Of a DNA stretch of 64,000 nucleotides, positions 1 through 14,500 are shown in pieces (position 1 is the first letter of the stretch; every line of letters starts with the position of its first letter). The translations under genes were made by a program, and so were the position numbers. The notes beneath the pieces were generated by a model, which was not told the DNA's origin, did no database searches, and was given only the letters and a program-made list of their open reading frames with translations. This DNA is from Sipunculus nudus (Eukaryota > Annelida > Sipuncula > Golfingiida > Sipunculidae), in contig CM049309.1 in NCBI GenBank assembly GCA_026874595.1, positions 52,554,079 through 52,618,078 of the forward strand. Reading direction: 5' to 3'.

Positions 1-1413
1 ACAGTTGCAATATTTATCATGTGCAGCCGTCAGTCTACAAACAGTAATGTCAGGTAAGAGGCACTGTTGATGCTCGGAGACTTCTAAATTAGAATCTAAA
101 TTACATCAAAGTATCAGGTTACAGTTTGCAGTAACTTTTGGTGCTCTTGGATCCACTTGAAGATCAGACTGCTAACAATAACTGTCTCCTTCATCTATCT
201 TATCAACTCCATTATATCAGCACCAGGAGATGACTTTTTAACATGTATATACACACTGTATACTGAGCATCCCGAGAATACAAAGCTGTGTACATAGGAA
301 AAAGATAAAAAGAAAGATAGGACCACTAAAAGAAACCCTTTTTTTATTACTTTATACATGTATTGGATTTGTGCAAGTTGGAACCAGTGTATTAGTCCTT
401 GTGTTGACAGGTACGGTGGTGATGTGACTTGTTACATTAATTGCACACATTGCAGTGATAGCACACCCACTGGTATATTATCACAAAGAAAGAAAGAGTA
501 GAAGCATTCATACTGGAATGACCTATAATACTTTTTCTGTGCTTAGTTCCTAGATTTTAAAACAGCTTGACTATTATTTAATTTGTTTTTGATCAAACAT
601 GGCCCGTTTAATTTTAAAGACATCAACTGTCTGTATTTGCACCAACAAAACTAATACTGATAAAAGCATACCATTGCAGCTGTAACTAATACTGACTGAA
701 CAAACTAACCGTTACTAGATACATAACATGTTCATCATATAGACTAACAATTAGGTGTTTGGCAAAAGTTGGGCAGCGCAACATTCACCAGTACAACAGA
801 TCTTTTCCATCAAACCAGTGACATCTGTTGGCAGTGACCAACATTCATTCTTTTCATTGACAAAGAATGATTTGTCATATCACAATTTAAAAAATAAATA
901 GGTTTTCTTTTAATCTTATTATTCAACATCCCTGGGAAAAGGTCTACTGCTTGCAGTGCGCACCTGTTGTTTTGTAACGTTAGTTCATCTGGTGAATCAA
1001 AACTTTACTAAATATCAGCTAGGTTGATCATTACAAGTAAATGTGTTCAAATACCATAAAATGTCATCAGCATTAGCAGTTGACACCCATTCGTGTTATA
1101 TTATCTGAACTATTGAGTCATAAATTTGGGAATACAGACATAAATATATACATATATGTGTGAGAGACAAGCTTGGACTTCAATTATATACATATAAATA
1201 AAATATAAATACAAAATAGCACAATTATAAAATTAACAAGTCATTGAAATAAGGCCATTCGGTGGGTCTAAATATATGTAATACAAATGTCTGGAAGTAA
1301 CAACTAGGAAATGTTACAACAAACACAGAAAAGAATATTTTTTTTTCATTAAATAAACTTTTAAAGAAACACTACAAAACCATACATGACAAGTGGTTAA
1401 CAACTCCACCTTA

Positions 1414-1431
1414 CCCCCCCCCCCCCCCCCC
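1414..1431. repeat. Poly-C tract, 18 bp
   Basis: Uninterrupted run of C. It is one of many long G/C homopolymers in this AT-rich window. Confidence 0.98.
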
Positions 1432-1623
1432 ACAGCTTCACTCCTGCCATTCAGTTTAAGCTACTTACAGGCTCTGCAGTGACCAAGACTTATTTTTTAA
1501 GCAAAGTTTTCTTCATTGCTGCTGATCTATCATCTTTATGCCTGTTCCAGATCTTCTTTTTTATAAATATTGTTAAACATCCCTCAATAAACAGCTATGT
1601 CATAACAGTCTCAGTATGGTCAC

Positions 1624-1985
1624 AGCATTATGGTAGAGTAGTGGTTAGGATGCTGGACGTGCGACCACAAGGATATTTTTGATCACGTTTGTAACATTCA
1701 CAAACACTAACCCTCTTGTGAAGGTCTTTACCGGTTGCACCCCATTTAAACATTCTCCTGTGCTTGAGCCCTAGGGTCAAGGTCTTTGCCACAAGGATAT
1801 GCCCTTTTCACTCGAGATTGAATGCATCTTGGTCATCAGTTGGGTACTTAATAATCTGCTTAACTATCAATGTCCAATGTGCAAAAAGGCAGCATGAATG
1901 AAAAGGGCCGAAAGACCAGCTATAGAAGGGCAAAGAGCTTGAACAGAGGCTGAATATATTTCTCTTGGTACAGCAGGACTGAACA
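1624..1985 (+). mobile_element. tRNA-derived SINE (degraded)
   Basis: The head resembles a tRNA gene: an A-box-like TGGTAGAGTAGTGGTTAGGA followed by TGCTGGAC and a CACAAGGAT block. The body includes GTTGGGTACT and ends near GGGCCGAAAGACCAG. The body and tail are shared with the SINE at 11808-12060, so this is an older member of that family. The B box is decayed. Confidence 0.5.
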
Positions 1986-2368
1986 CCCATACAGATAATG
2001 CATGCTGAATATGATATTTTCTAGTACACTGACCCATTCATGGCTGGACTCAGTTCTAGAGACTGATGGGACCTGGTTTTGCAGTTAGCTGACTTTATGG
2101 ATGTAAGGGACGTGTGATCTTGCTAGGGAGACACTTCATAACAACAAGTAAGAATTATCGTGGTCTGTAATTCATATCCTGATTGATCCAGTACTTTAAA
2201 CCTTCAGTAAACACCTGTCTCCCATGGAGACCACATTACACTTAAAAGGTTGCTATAACTACTTTTGTGTAACCAGTAGAAACAACATTCCTAGTGCTAC
2301 ACTAACTGCAGTAAAAACCTGTTTCCTTAGGCAACCATAACGAAACATTCATACATTAGTTGTCATGA

Positions 2369-2530
2369 CTACCGTTGCGTAACCATTGGTGATGGTGCAG
2401 GATTATTGACAGTTTGATCTCTTTGTTGGCTAATTGGTCCCAACTGTGACCGGGTGAGAGTCAAGTTTATTTTCTTCTGTGTCACTTCAGCTCGTAATGC
2501 CCTCAGTTCTGACTCTGCCTGGTTTCTCAG
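2369..2530 (-). CDS. SPATA1: SPATA1 exon 15, C-terminus and stop
   Basis: It encodes residues 918-970 and the stop TAG. LRNQAESELRALRAEVTQKK matches the vertebrate end (RKQA.SDL..LRA...QKK). A tail of about 30 residues (SQLGPISQQ to PSPMVTQR) extends past the conserved helix. The acceptor ATTTACAG is clear. Confidence 0.93.
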   Translation of the reverse strand: MRNQAESELRALRAEVTQKKINLTLTRSQLGPISQQRDQTVNNPAPSPMVTQR

Positions 2531-5500
2531 CTGTAAATAATAAATGAAATAGGTATGTAAAGAGCTGTAAGGTACAGGTTTACAAGAACAAATTTTATAA
2601 ATCAGATTTGTTAATGACAAGAGCAACAATTGGATTGCTCACATGTGACTTGTTTTTACAATAAATAAGTTTATAATACAATAATACAGGTACCAAAGTT
2701 CCATCAAGCAAAAGACATTTGCCGAATGTAAAATTAACCCTGATATTATACAAAAACCTGCTCACGTATGGATGCACTGATGCAGACAAAATGTAAGGGG
2801 CAGTGTATGGGTACTGATATATGAAGAAAATCTTTTTAAGAAAATGATTTCAGAGTTTATAAGACAACCAGAGCAGCTCTTTTACATCTCATAGTCTTAT
2901 GGTTAATCCATTTTAAATCTGTAGTCTTGTTTTTAAAAGAAAGAAACCACATTCACAAGCAAGAATACAAAAAGGACTGGTAAAGTTCAGTCCCATAACT
3001 ACCAGGAATTTTAATAGGGCTTTTACTGTTACCCAAAGATATTTTACAACAGTTGATTATCTCCTTTTTAATTACCTAAATAAATTTTACATCAGTAAGC
3101 ACAAGTGAACAGCAGGTATGGGGCTGTATTTCAGTTTATATATGCAAGATTTTTTCTCATGTACTTTTTATACCTCTCAGAATAAAAAAAAATCCAAAAG
3201 TATATAATTACACAAGTCCAAGGTTCAAATATGGACACAACATACATGGAGGAACAGCTGATTGTATTGGTAAACAGCATATAAAACACGAGCTCTTGTC
3301 AATTTATTTAGTCAATTAGCTCATATTATACAACATGAAATATTTGTATGGAATTTATACAGGGAGAAGGGTGAAGAGTATTTTTTTGTGTTTCATTTTG
3401 TGATGCACATTTGCATACATCAGATTCTGGTTGTTGATTGGTTGGATCATGAAATGCTTCAAGATGATTGGAGAAATTGACACACATAGTTCATTGGCCA
3501 GCAGTTATGATTATTTGTTTCTGATTGGCTGTGGCTATTAATATTCACATCTGATTGGTCAGAATTGTTAAACACAGGATAGGGTGTACAAACAAACTCA
3601 GGAGATTCACACATGGTTTACCACTCCCAGGAACAATTATTCTGGACCCTTTAAGCCTTGGTCAAACATGGTTAGGAAAGTTAGAAACTGTTAAGTGCAA
3701 GAGGAACATGTCAACTCAAGCATGTGTGTGCATGCAGCTTGTAGAAGTTACCATCTAGTTTTCATAGTCAAGTTTCTGAAAGGCAGAACCATTCAACTGT
3801 TGATAATGCAAACAATCACTTTAAAAAATTGTATTAATCAATTATACAGCTTTATAATATCTCGTGTCTAAGAAATTTACATGAGTTGTAAAATTTCACT
3901 TCAGTCCTGAACATTCTCACTGAAGTGTCATTCACTATGTTTCTAGGACTTAAAATATCTTGGGTTATAAACAAATCTGACTTTGTAACATTTTTATGTA
4001 AATAAAATAGAAAACAAAAACTCATTACAGCGTAAAGTTGATTTTTCTGATTATTGCTGTTAAACTTATACAAGGCAAAATATTAAGTTTTTTTAAAGAG
4101 GTAGCAGCTTCAGTTAAATGGTAAAATAGTATGATTTACTACATTTTTGTAATACATTATAGCTAATGTTAAGGTTTTCACAAAATGCCAAAAATTTTAG
4201 CCAAATACTATGCAGAACAGGATTAATCAGTTTCACAGAATTCAACTTTCTAGCACTGTAATAATGACTGCAGTAATTTACACCAGATCTAATAGTGTTT
4301 ACTGCTTAATGCATATAGTTGTCCCAAAAAGTTTAAGATAAATCTATTCTTTCATTAGGTCTATTACTATTCTCACTACCACTATGATATACATGTATAA
4401 CGAATGCGTTTTCATTCATAACTAATCTATAATTTGCTTAATGAAATGCTTATCTTACTGCAGAAGTAAAGAAAGCTCAGCAAAACTCAATATACTGAAA
4501 ACAAATTGTATATACAAATTGATAGCACTGTTATGCTATGCTGTTGCAATACCATGTATGCATATGCCGTTTTAAGGTACTATATTACTATATATATAAC
4601 TACTTATTAAACACTTATAAATACTACATTTATAACTAGTTACCACTGACATGTATAAAACAGGAATGGCTGCTGCACTAAACATAATAAGAAATTCACA
4701 CAAAACCAACAAACACAAAATCATGACCAACATAAAACAGCTGAACACTCACAGATTAGCTTAAAATTAAAAGGTACAAAATGAATACTAGAATCAACAG
4801 TGTTTAGGTGCCTTTTTCATTATTTCTTGCACAGTGCAGTGAAAATTACATTTGGAAATTTGGTGTTTTCAATGTTCATTTATTGTCTTTCAGCAAGTTA
4901 TGTACAATATTTTGAAATTTAGTTGCTAGTACACGTGTAGCTTAGCTGTGTATGTAGTGAAGATGATCACTTATTTATTGAATATCAAAGTTGACAAACT
5001 ACCAGTCAATGAACTATGGTAATATCAAATTGGTCAAAGCGTTGCCTGACCATAACTGCATGTAACAATACTATTCCAATGATTGTTGTGTTTATTTAAT
5101 GGGCTTTTAATGTCACATATCAGTGCTGAAGGTCCACGAAGGAAGAATCTGAGAGTTGTATATTGCCAGAGTATAACAGGTACATGAATATAAAGAGTGG
5201 AACCCCTCCTTGCAAGCATCTTTTTAAAAATTTTTGGAACTTGTCATTTCAAAATGTTTGTTTCAGTCTTAATTGTTGTTTCCACAACATAATATTACTA
5301 ACATACCAATTTTTTTTCTAAAAATGGAAATTGCATGAGGGAACAGCAATATAACAGCTGATTTTTTAATGTCATTAATATATATTTCCTAAGACTGAAA
5401 AGCAGAATGTCTGCTTGAATGGGAGGCTACCTTTACTTTATCAATTTAAATTAGAAGTATTTATTAAACAGCATTCACTGGCTAACTGATATAATATAAA

Positions 5501-8500
5501 ATACTATTATCACTGTATATCATATATTAAATAAAAATGTATTTCTTTACCATTCTGGAAGATGTCTATACATTTCTTATCGTTAATTAGGCTGATGTGT
5601 GAGTTTTTTTATAAAAAAAATTCATTTTATAATGACCTTTTCACTTGAAAAGATTAAGGACAGGGATTCATGTATATTGTACAGTGTGTACATCCACATG
5701 ACTGATACTGTTTATTGTATCAACAATATGTAAAAAGTTAAATAGGTAAATTTTAAGATAAAGATGGTGGGAAATAATTAAGTGCATGATTATATAAAGT
5801 GCAACAGGGTAAGGACATAAAACATAGGGATATAAACCAAACAGGCTGGGAGATGGAGGGCGGACATGTTTGATCCTATACCTTCATCTCAGCCGTGAGC
5901 TTCATCTTAACGTTGTCTACCCGCCGCTGGAGGTCTTCGATATCATGCTGCAGTCTTGTTGCCTGAATCTTGTAATTACTCTGAAACGTGTCATAGGTTT
6001 GTGCATTTTATTTTAAAAGGTCCACAAAGTAAAAAAAAAAAAAAATTACAACAAATACACCACATTAAAATGACATTTTCAACAGACAGTATAATGCTGT
6101 GGATTCTGAACTAATTTTGGCTGTTTATTTTGTTTGGTTTAATTTCCAAAATTTCAGAATCAAAGGAAATTTTGTACCAAAAAGTACATATATTAAGGAT
6201 GACTCACTGGCATTAACATATTTATAACATACGTACGTAGGTACCCAGAAATAAGAAGAAATGATGATACACTCCTCACACAGCAATTATGCCACATTTG
6301 TGCTACATTTAGTTCCACTTAAACACTGTTCACTGTACCACGCTTCTCAGGGTTCTGATGGCAGGGGGGTTAATGTGTTGTGCATTGATCAGTTTGAAAA
6401 CCACAATACAGCAACTTAAGGCCGTATTACATTCTTGGGAAGCTCTATCAGATCTTTAATTTAATTACAACAAAATGTTACTTATTATGGTATTAACTAC
6501 TTTTGTCTAGATCATTATTTCAATTTAAACATCCAATTTATCACCATTTGTATTTATATTATCATGGATAAGCAACAATCCATGGTCCATGGTTTCTTGG
6601 ATCTCTCCAGCTAACATGGTTAATGTACTGGAAGTCCTGGTGTGTCTTCACACCAAAATGGAGGGGGGGGGGGGGGGTGGTCCAGAAATATCTCTTCTCA
6701 GGGAATCATGGACAGGGAAGGGTAAAGTCTGGGTGTGGCTTTTAATAGACATGTGGCTTCAATTGGATAAATACAGTTTTATCAGAAAATTCTAATTCAG
6801 CAAGCAGTGGCTAAGTGGAAGGATTTACAGAACGAATGCAGCATGAACACTGCATATGGAGTGTAAAATAATGAAAAATCATGGGATTTTCTGGCAGAGT
6901 ATGCTTGTGGGAGCACCCAATGTGGAAACTTAAAAAAAAAATGATCCCATTTTAGATAAAACGTCCTGATTTCAAGCTGATATCTTTTCTGAAACCACAG
7001 CATTTGTTCTACAGATCAGAAAAATAAATATACTGAAAGTGGTAACATAAAATATACCCAGCTATATACTATGCTAAAACAACTAGATGTTGATACCACC
7101 TACATACAGAGCAATAAAAATGTATCCACATTTTTATCAATATGATAAATAAATGTTTATATAAGCTACAGGGTTCTAAGGCATCTGACTGACTTGTCTA
7201 CGGAGGCCTCAGACATGTCTTACCAAACCTCTTACCGAGTTTCTTAATGTAGTCAGTGGATATACTATAAGAAAATAAAGACATTTGTTCAAACCTAAGT
7301 ATGACAGTTTGCTGCAAAAGTACACTGATAAATTCAAAATTAAAAAAATAGGCAGTTTCTGGCTCACTTTGTTGTCAAATTAACCAAAAGAGCTAAAGAT
7401 ATAAATGAACTAAAAGTATGAATTAAATTAAAAAAAAGATAAAATTACAAGGAAAAAATAAAACCAGAATATTACAAACATATTGAATAAGAAAGTATGA
7501 AATGAAGATTCAAACCTGTGGAATACATGAACAATTTGCATATTTATTTCTACAATCACTCACAAGATTATTTACACTCAAGTCTCTTTTTGTTGAAAAG
7601 CTTTGCCTAGGATTCACTGGAGAGTATAATACACTTGGTTGGCAGGGGCACCCACAACTTTTTAATCAAAATCAATCTAGGAAATAGAAAATGTACTCTT
7701 AATAATGGAAAGCAACACCAGATTTGGGGTTTTGCACCATTTTCCCTTATACTTCTGCATGCAAGACTTATGTATAAAGTTTACTCATAACTCCTGACAC
7801 ACATGTTTACCTGTGCCAGGTTGAGCCCCCTCTTTTCTGAAATCCAGTATCCACCCCTGGTTGGCAATAGGATTGGAAAGTCTTATAGCTTCTACTTCTA
7901 CTGGTGTTTCTGGTTCAAAATCAACTGCTTGTATAGCTTTGTTGAAGGTCATTGGGTATACTCGCTGTGTGCACCGTCCTTGAAAGACTTTTCCATGGTT
8001 CACATCCAATATTCACTTAAGTTTATACAGACTTCTTTGAGCAATATATTTATTTTACGAGTTTGGAAAATTAAATATTTTCAGTTTCCATGACATATGA
8101 TCTTCATGAAAGAGACACAGGTCAAACACGAAACAGATTGTGTATTCGCAGCTCATGTGTAACGTTAGAACATTGTTATCCAAAACCCTTGAAAGCCCCA
8201 AGACAAGATGGTGACCTGACGGTTCTTAATATTGAAGTTTACAACTGTGAATATCGTCACAGAAGGCTTAGTAAACCTTGGGTTGTAAAGGATATCGCAT
8301 GGGTGACGCAGGGCTTTAACTTCCGCTACATGGCTTCAAAGGTCAACTGGTGCCCAGCAATCAACTGGGCAGGCAATAGAATTCATGACATGTCTTTGGT
8401 GGAGCAAATTTGAATATAATGTAACTTTACATGTTTCACCCGCTATGAAACCACAAGTTTTTTTTATAATGACTTGCGTACCCATAAATATTAAACAGAA

Positions 8501-11500
8501 AGAAAATGTTACATCAAAGCGCAGCAGACTGGCATATGTGTCAAATTGACTTGTGATATAACAGAAATGCAGATTAATAAGTGACACTTGAATTGTGACT
8601 TGTCAGAACAGGTAGGCCTTGAGCAGGGCAAGTTTATAATTTGCATTTCATGTTGATAAAATGAAAATCCCTTCAGTTCACGAAACATAATAAAGGCAAG
8701 TTTTCTTAAGAGATGAGTAAAGGTGTAAATTTTTTAGGAAAGACGTTTTGCAAAGCACTGGTTAAAGATATTGCCGATTATCGCTCAACTGATGACATTC
8801 CATGTACTGGGAAAGCTGACTCTGACAGGATAAGTATGTATTACAAGTCACACCCAAACTTGATTTCCTAGTACAAGTCGTAACTTCTGCAAGGAATTTT
8901 ATGGTACTTTTTATCTGCAGTTTTGAGATTCCATGGTGCTAAAAAACTGCCCCGAACAGTTTACTTAAATTAATATGAGGACACTTCACATTATTCACAA
9001 CATTTTTACATTGCATGTTACAGTCCAAAGCAAACCAGCAGGAAAAAAAAATAGGAAAAGTGCGATTGCTTGAAAGCCTGCTGTTTCCTGACAATCTGAA
9101 CACTTTCTGAAATTTAACAACCTTTAAAGTACGCAAGTCAAATTTCATGACGTAAACATAAGCCGGGTGGGCAGATGTTGAGATTAGAAGTGGTTATCTG
9201 TATGGAGGGTTTATGGTTGTAGTTCCCCCTACCTGCGATGATGGTTTATCTGACGCTCGTTTAGGAGAGTCTTTCGGCCCCTCCAGTGTAGCCATAATGC
9301 GTTTATGTAGACTGTCCAGCTCTTGTTTCAGCTTGTTGCTCTGATCCTCCAGTGGCGCTGTCTTCTTCTTCTCCTCAAAGTATTTTTTCTTCCACAAGTC
9401 ACGAGCTGTCAAATCAATGCATGAATAGACTTCATTATAATCATCTATAAAATGTGGTCTATATTGTACTTTTTTGACATATGGTCTCTATGGGTGATAA
9501 TGTTTTTTATTTTTGAATGCATCGTAAGTACAGACCTGTTTATGTTCGTATGTACATAAGTCACGACAGTTGCCAAATTGAGCATTATGTTTGAGGATTT
9601 CAAATCTTAAGTCATTTTTGGTTGAATATAAACTGACACCAATGACAGCTGGGATTTCAATGCTTTTCAGAAACCTTCAATTGGTACATATGAATGGTGA
9701 ACCCACATACCATTATTCCACCTATTAATATAGATTCAATTGTCAAATATAACATTATTTGTTCCAATTAATTTACAAAACTTGTAGAGACAGAAGTGCT
9801 ACTTAACATATAACTTGTTTGTAAATCCAAAAAGGCAAGAAATAGGAAGGAATGAGGCCCGAGGAATGATTAACATCACATGTCTGTAGCTATGTAACAG
9901 ATAAGTGAAAAAGTAGTGCAACTGAGAGCAGGTTTTTCTCTCTTACCCTGGTTGCGTTTCTGCTGTGTTCGTGCTTGCAGACCTTTAGCCTTGCGTACAT
10001 ATTCTTCTCGGCTCCTCTCCATGGCCTTGCGGTCTTGACGTGCTTGTTCTAATTCCTCCATCAGTCTCTCCTCTGTTAAATTAAAACAGCACAATCAGAA
10101 GCATGTCATCAAAATCGTTATTAATAATGTACAATTTCAATTTATTTTTTTTTCAGCATATGCTATTGATAATCAATGGTTTAGTCTTTCTGCTCATCTC
10201 TTAATAATTTACCCTTCTGATACTGTATCCTGGACATATTATTAAAGGGTCACTGCTGAATGGCTTGCATACTCATAGCACTGCCATGTTATACAGCAAC
10301 TTGCATCATTTAATATTTAATTTTTTTTAATTAGCAACATTATTTACTGGTTTCAGTGTACAAAATTTAATAGTTGTCAACTATTCTTCAGGCTGTCAAT
10401 GTTCATACTGATCACATAAAGATTAGAGAAATTATAAGATCTTACTTTCTCTGGCCCTGTCTGCTGGTGTTCGGTTCATGGCCTGTAAGATAAAAATTAA
10501 ATATTTACTGATTAATGTCAAGCTGCATGAAAATTAAAGACATGTTACTAAAAAACTGCTGCATTACATATTACTGCTGGTGGCTGAGGTTCTTATGATG
10601 ATCATGATGATAATGCACATTATAATGACCAAATAAATTAACAATCAAATGAAGTGTGATATGACAGTGGGATAAACACACATCAGAAACAAAGGCACAC
10701 ATTCTGTCTGAGATGTTTGGTTTCTACTGGGTCATTTTGATGGGTGGAGAAGCCCATAGGACTATTTTGTACTGTGAAAGTTATGTGCATTATGTATCTC
10801 TGATGATGAGTATCATGGCACCTGTTAATTAAAACTTGTATTGTGTAATATGTGTCAGGATGGCAGACAAACTGACAAAATAAACCCACAGAAATCACGT
10901 TCTGACTAGAGCTGTGGTCTGAGCCCACATGGGTACCTCCACAAGTATCCTAAGCCAACTTTCCTGAGCTCTACACAAAGCTATGCTCAACCAACTAAGG
11001 TTATATATGATCTACACAACAAAGTAGCCCCTAATACCAAAGAATGGCTCTGGCCCTCAGCCAAAATAAAGAAACTGCCTCATCTCACAATGGCAGAGAA
11101 TACTTAAAATCAAAAAGATGATGATGATCTAGACTCCCTTCAAAATTTAATGAATTGTTTCTTGGAATTTACCCAAAACCTTCAGAAAATTAAAAAAAAA
11201 ATCTGTTTATAGTTTTGGGTTAAAGTTGCTTACAGACAAACCAAATAACCTAAAAAAGGAAAATATAATACCTTGGCAGCTGGTGGACCGTGGAGGTATA
11301 ATATTAATAATATATTTCCGGAATATATGTAAGAACAAAGAAAGTGAATATTTTTGGTAGAGTGGATGAGATGTAAGATCAATATAGAAGTACTAATGAA
11401 CCTCTAGTTGTCGTCGTCTGGCCTCATCTTCTTCTCGCCTCCTCCGTTCTTCTGCTTCTCTCCTCAGTCGTTCATCTTCTGACTCACGTCGTCTATTTTC

Positions 11501-14500
11501 CTCATTCTTCCTTTGCTCTTCCTCCCACCTGTAATTAACAGCAGCCATATGCAACTAAAACGCAGTTCTACCAACATACTAAACACATGATTAGCACTGG
11601 GACAGACAAAACAAATTACCATACCAATGTCATTAGATGAACACACTGATATTTATAATGGCATTTTTTTTAACTCAGATTGTAATATGTCTGTAAAGTG
11701 ATTACAATACCTGGACAGTGATGAAATGTAATATCAAGAAAAAACAAGTGACCCATGGGTCATGACGCTCAGCTGACTAGGAAGACATTCACAAAAGGAA
11801 TTTATGGTGTCATGGCGTAATGGATAGGGCCCTGGACTAATGACCGCAAGGTTGTGGCTTTACCTCAAGATCTGACCGCCATCTGTGCTAAGACTCTTAG
11901 CCAAATCTCGACCCAAGAGTGAATGGGTACTGGTCATGGGAAGCAGGAAAATGTAGAACAAATTACCTTCTAGCCCCTCATGTCTGCTTGGGTTGTATGC
12001 ACCCCAGGAAGCTGAGAAAAGAAATTACAGGACTGAAAGACCAGGCAGGCAAAGTGTAAAGTCAGATGAGACTGAGATTGTCAGTGATATCAGACTATAA
12101 ACCCCCATCTTTTATCAGAATGCCAAATGTTGTAGGTGGTATCCCCATTCAACTGTAGCCATTAAAGTTCTTCAAAATCAACAAGGAGAACAAGTTTCAT
12201 GATAATACATCCAGCCATTCCCATGAAATGTAGCCTTATGTATGTAGTCAGCTGAGCTAAAAATGACAATGCACATTTTTTAAGGACATCCCTGGATGTC
12301 AAGACAGAAGATTCTACGTCCAACCGAAAGGTTTTGTACCTCGTCTGACTGTCTGGGTACTTAAAATGAATTTGGCCAGAAATAAAAGTCACATGACCTA
12401 ATTTCAAGTTTCCATAGAGATTGCCCAAGACTTCCCTGTATATACTATATTGGAACATTCTAGGGTTAGCAGATACAATTTGTGCCCATCTGATTTTCAG
12501 GGTGCAAAAAATCATGTTTTTGGCTCATAGTTCACAAAATATAGGTCATGATGACCTAATTTCAGGTTTCCATGCAGATTTACCCAGGACCTGCCTGAAT
12601 GTGATGTTAGAAGATTCTAGGCCTAGTGGATACAATTTGTGCCCCATCTGACTGACTGGGTGCTCAAAATCATATTTCAGCCTGTAGTTTGCAAAATATA
12701 GGTCACCATGACCTAATTTCAGGTTTCCAAAGAGAATTGCTTAGGACCTCCCTGGATGTACAATTAGAAATTTCTAGGTCAAACGGTTACCGTTTGTGCC
12801 CTATTATTGGACAGACTGCTTCATCTGAAGGTCTCAAAAAGAGAAAAAGAAAACTGCATTAAAATTAGAAAAAATACAGATAGCTCCACCAGTCTTCAGG
12901 AAATGATGATACATTATTTGATTTTTATAATATAAATGGGAAGAATCATTGCAATCAATGCATTTGTTATACAGATATTGGAGCTTTTGTATCAAATTTT
13001 TAATTATCCAGGGGGTTTCTTATGAGCCTTTTTGCTTTTGTCAAAGTGACCAAATTTCAGGTTTCCAAGGAGATTTTTATGGAACTCCATAGGTTTTTAG
13101 TTAGAAGTTTCTAGGTCCAGCGGTTATGATTTGTGCCCTGTTAATGGACAGATGGATAGAGAGACGGCCAGACAGATGGACGGACGACAGACAAAGAATG
13201 ATTGCTATAGCTCAGATGACTTCCAGTCAGCTGAGCTAAAAATTAAAACAAAGAGGCACTTCAAAATCACAGAATTTATAACTTGCAGTGATATCCCAAT
13301 TTCTAATCAGTGCCACCTGGCTTTCATGCATGCTTGAGACCATAATATATCTGTTATCAAAATCAATGATTAGTTTATGTAATATTCATGTTTGATGAAT
13401 TCTCTCAATCTCAAAATTTCTCAACATTAAAAAAAAAACCCATATTATTCACTAAAATACAGCATGCTTGTATTTTATAAGCTTGTTAAAAAATAACAAG
13501 AATCATTGGGATCTTAAGATAGTTTTATACCTCCGTCTCTCTTCTTCTTTCCTCCTTCGTTCTTCCTCCTCCCATTCTCTCTTCGATTTTTCCTCGGCCT
13601 GTCTCCTGTAAAAGATGCACTTCATTAGTATACTTTCTAATGACCACATTAATACTAATGATGCTGTATTACTAATTGTGTATAAGATGATATAAAAAAT
13701 GAAATACTGCAGAAGCAAGTCTGCTGTTTAAGTGAAATTAATTATCATCATTGTACTTATAATTAAATCAAAATATTAACTTCATAATTAGCATGATCTT
13801 CAAAAGATTTTTGTAATTGCAAACAGAGCACTATAAACAGAATCAAATCATAAATAAAATGCATATTCTATAAATGAATAAATTTAAAAAGCTTTAAATT
13901 AAACATTATTATTAAATTTATCATAGGCATGATTTTTTTATGATTATAGGTTGCAATATATGCTAACAACATGCAGTGTATTAATAACATGCAGAATCAA
14001 TGTAAAAGAACCATTACATTAAATTTACTTTTTTTAAAATAGAAATGCCGGCCATATATGGAAATATCATCATGTACATCAGATTGCCACTCAAGATTCT
14101 TAAGCATTAAGCTGTTGGCTAGCTCTGTATAAAACAGCTGTATATAAAACAGCATTAAACAAAGATGAACAGTGTATGTCACACAGAAGATGAGTGACAG
14201 TTCATCCATGGTAGTGGGCTTCGTCTGATGTTTCAGAGAGAATCTGCCAGACCCTCACCTTCCTGAGCCTGCATTACGCCGTTTAGACGTACGTTTACCA
14301 GACCTGGGTTTCCTATGGAACTTTTTTGCGTACCCGTTTTTTTTGTCATGAGAATCATCAGATATACTTTCCCTGTCTGTAGTACTTGGATTTTCCAAAA
14401 GCACTTGATCTGCTTGTGAGTCAGAACTGTGATTTTTAGACGCTACTTTGACTGGCTGTATTTCCTTAGATTTCCCTTTCCTTACACTGTTTTTCCTTCT

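Larger units (their letters stand above)
1..2368. other. 3' flank / probable 3' UTR of SPATA1
   Basis: No coding region is supported. The minus-strand transcript should end here. AATAAA on the minus strand occurs far down at 343-348 and ATTAAA at 910-915; neither is clearly the real poly(A) signal. A poly-C run and a tRNA-derived SINE lie within the stretch. The rest is AT-rich with short (AT)-type microsatellite near 1140-1215. Confidence 0.5.
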
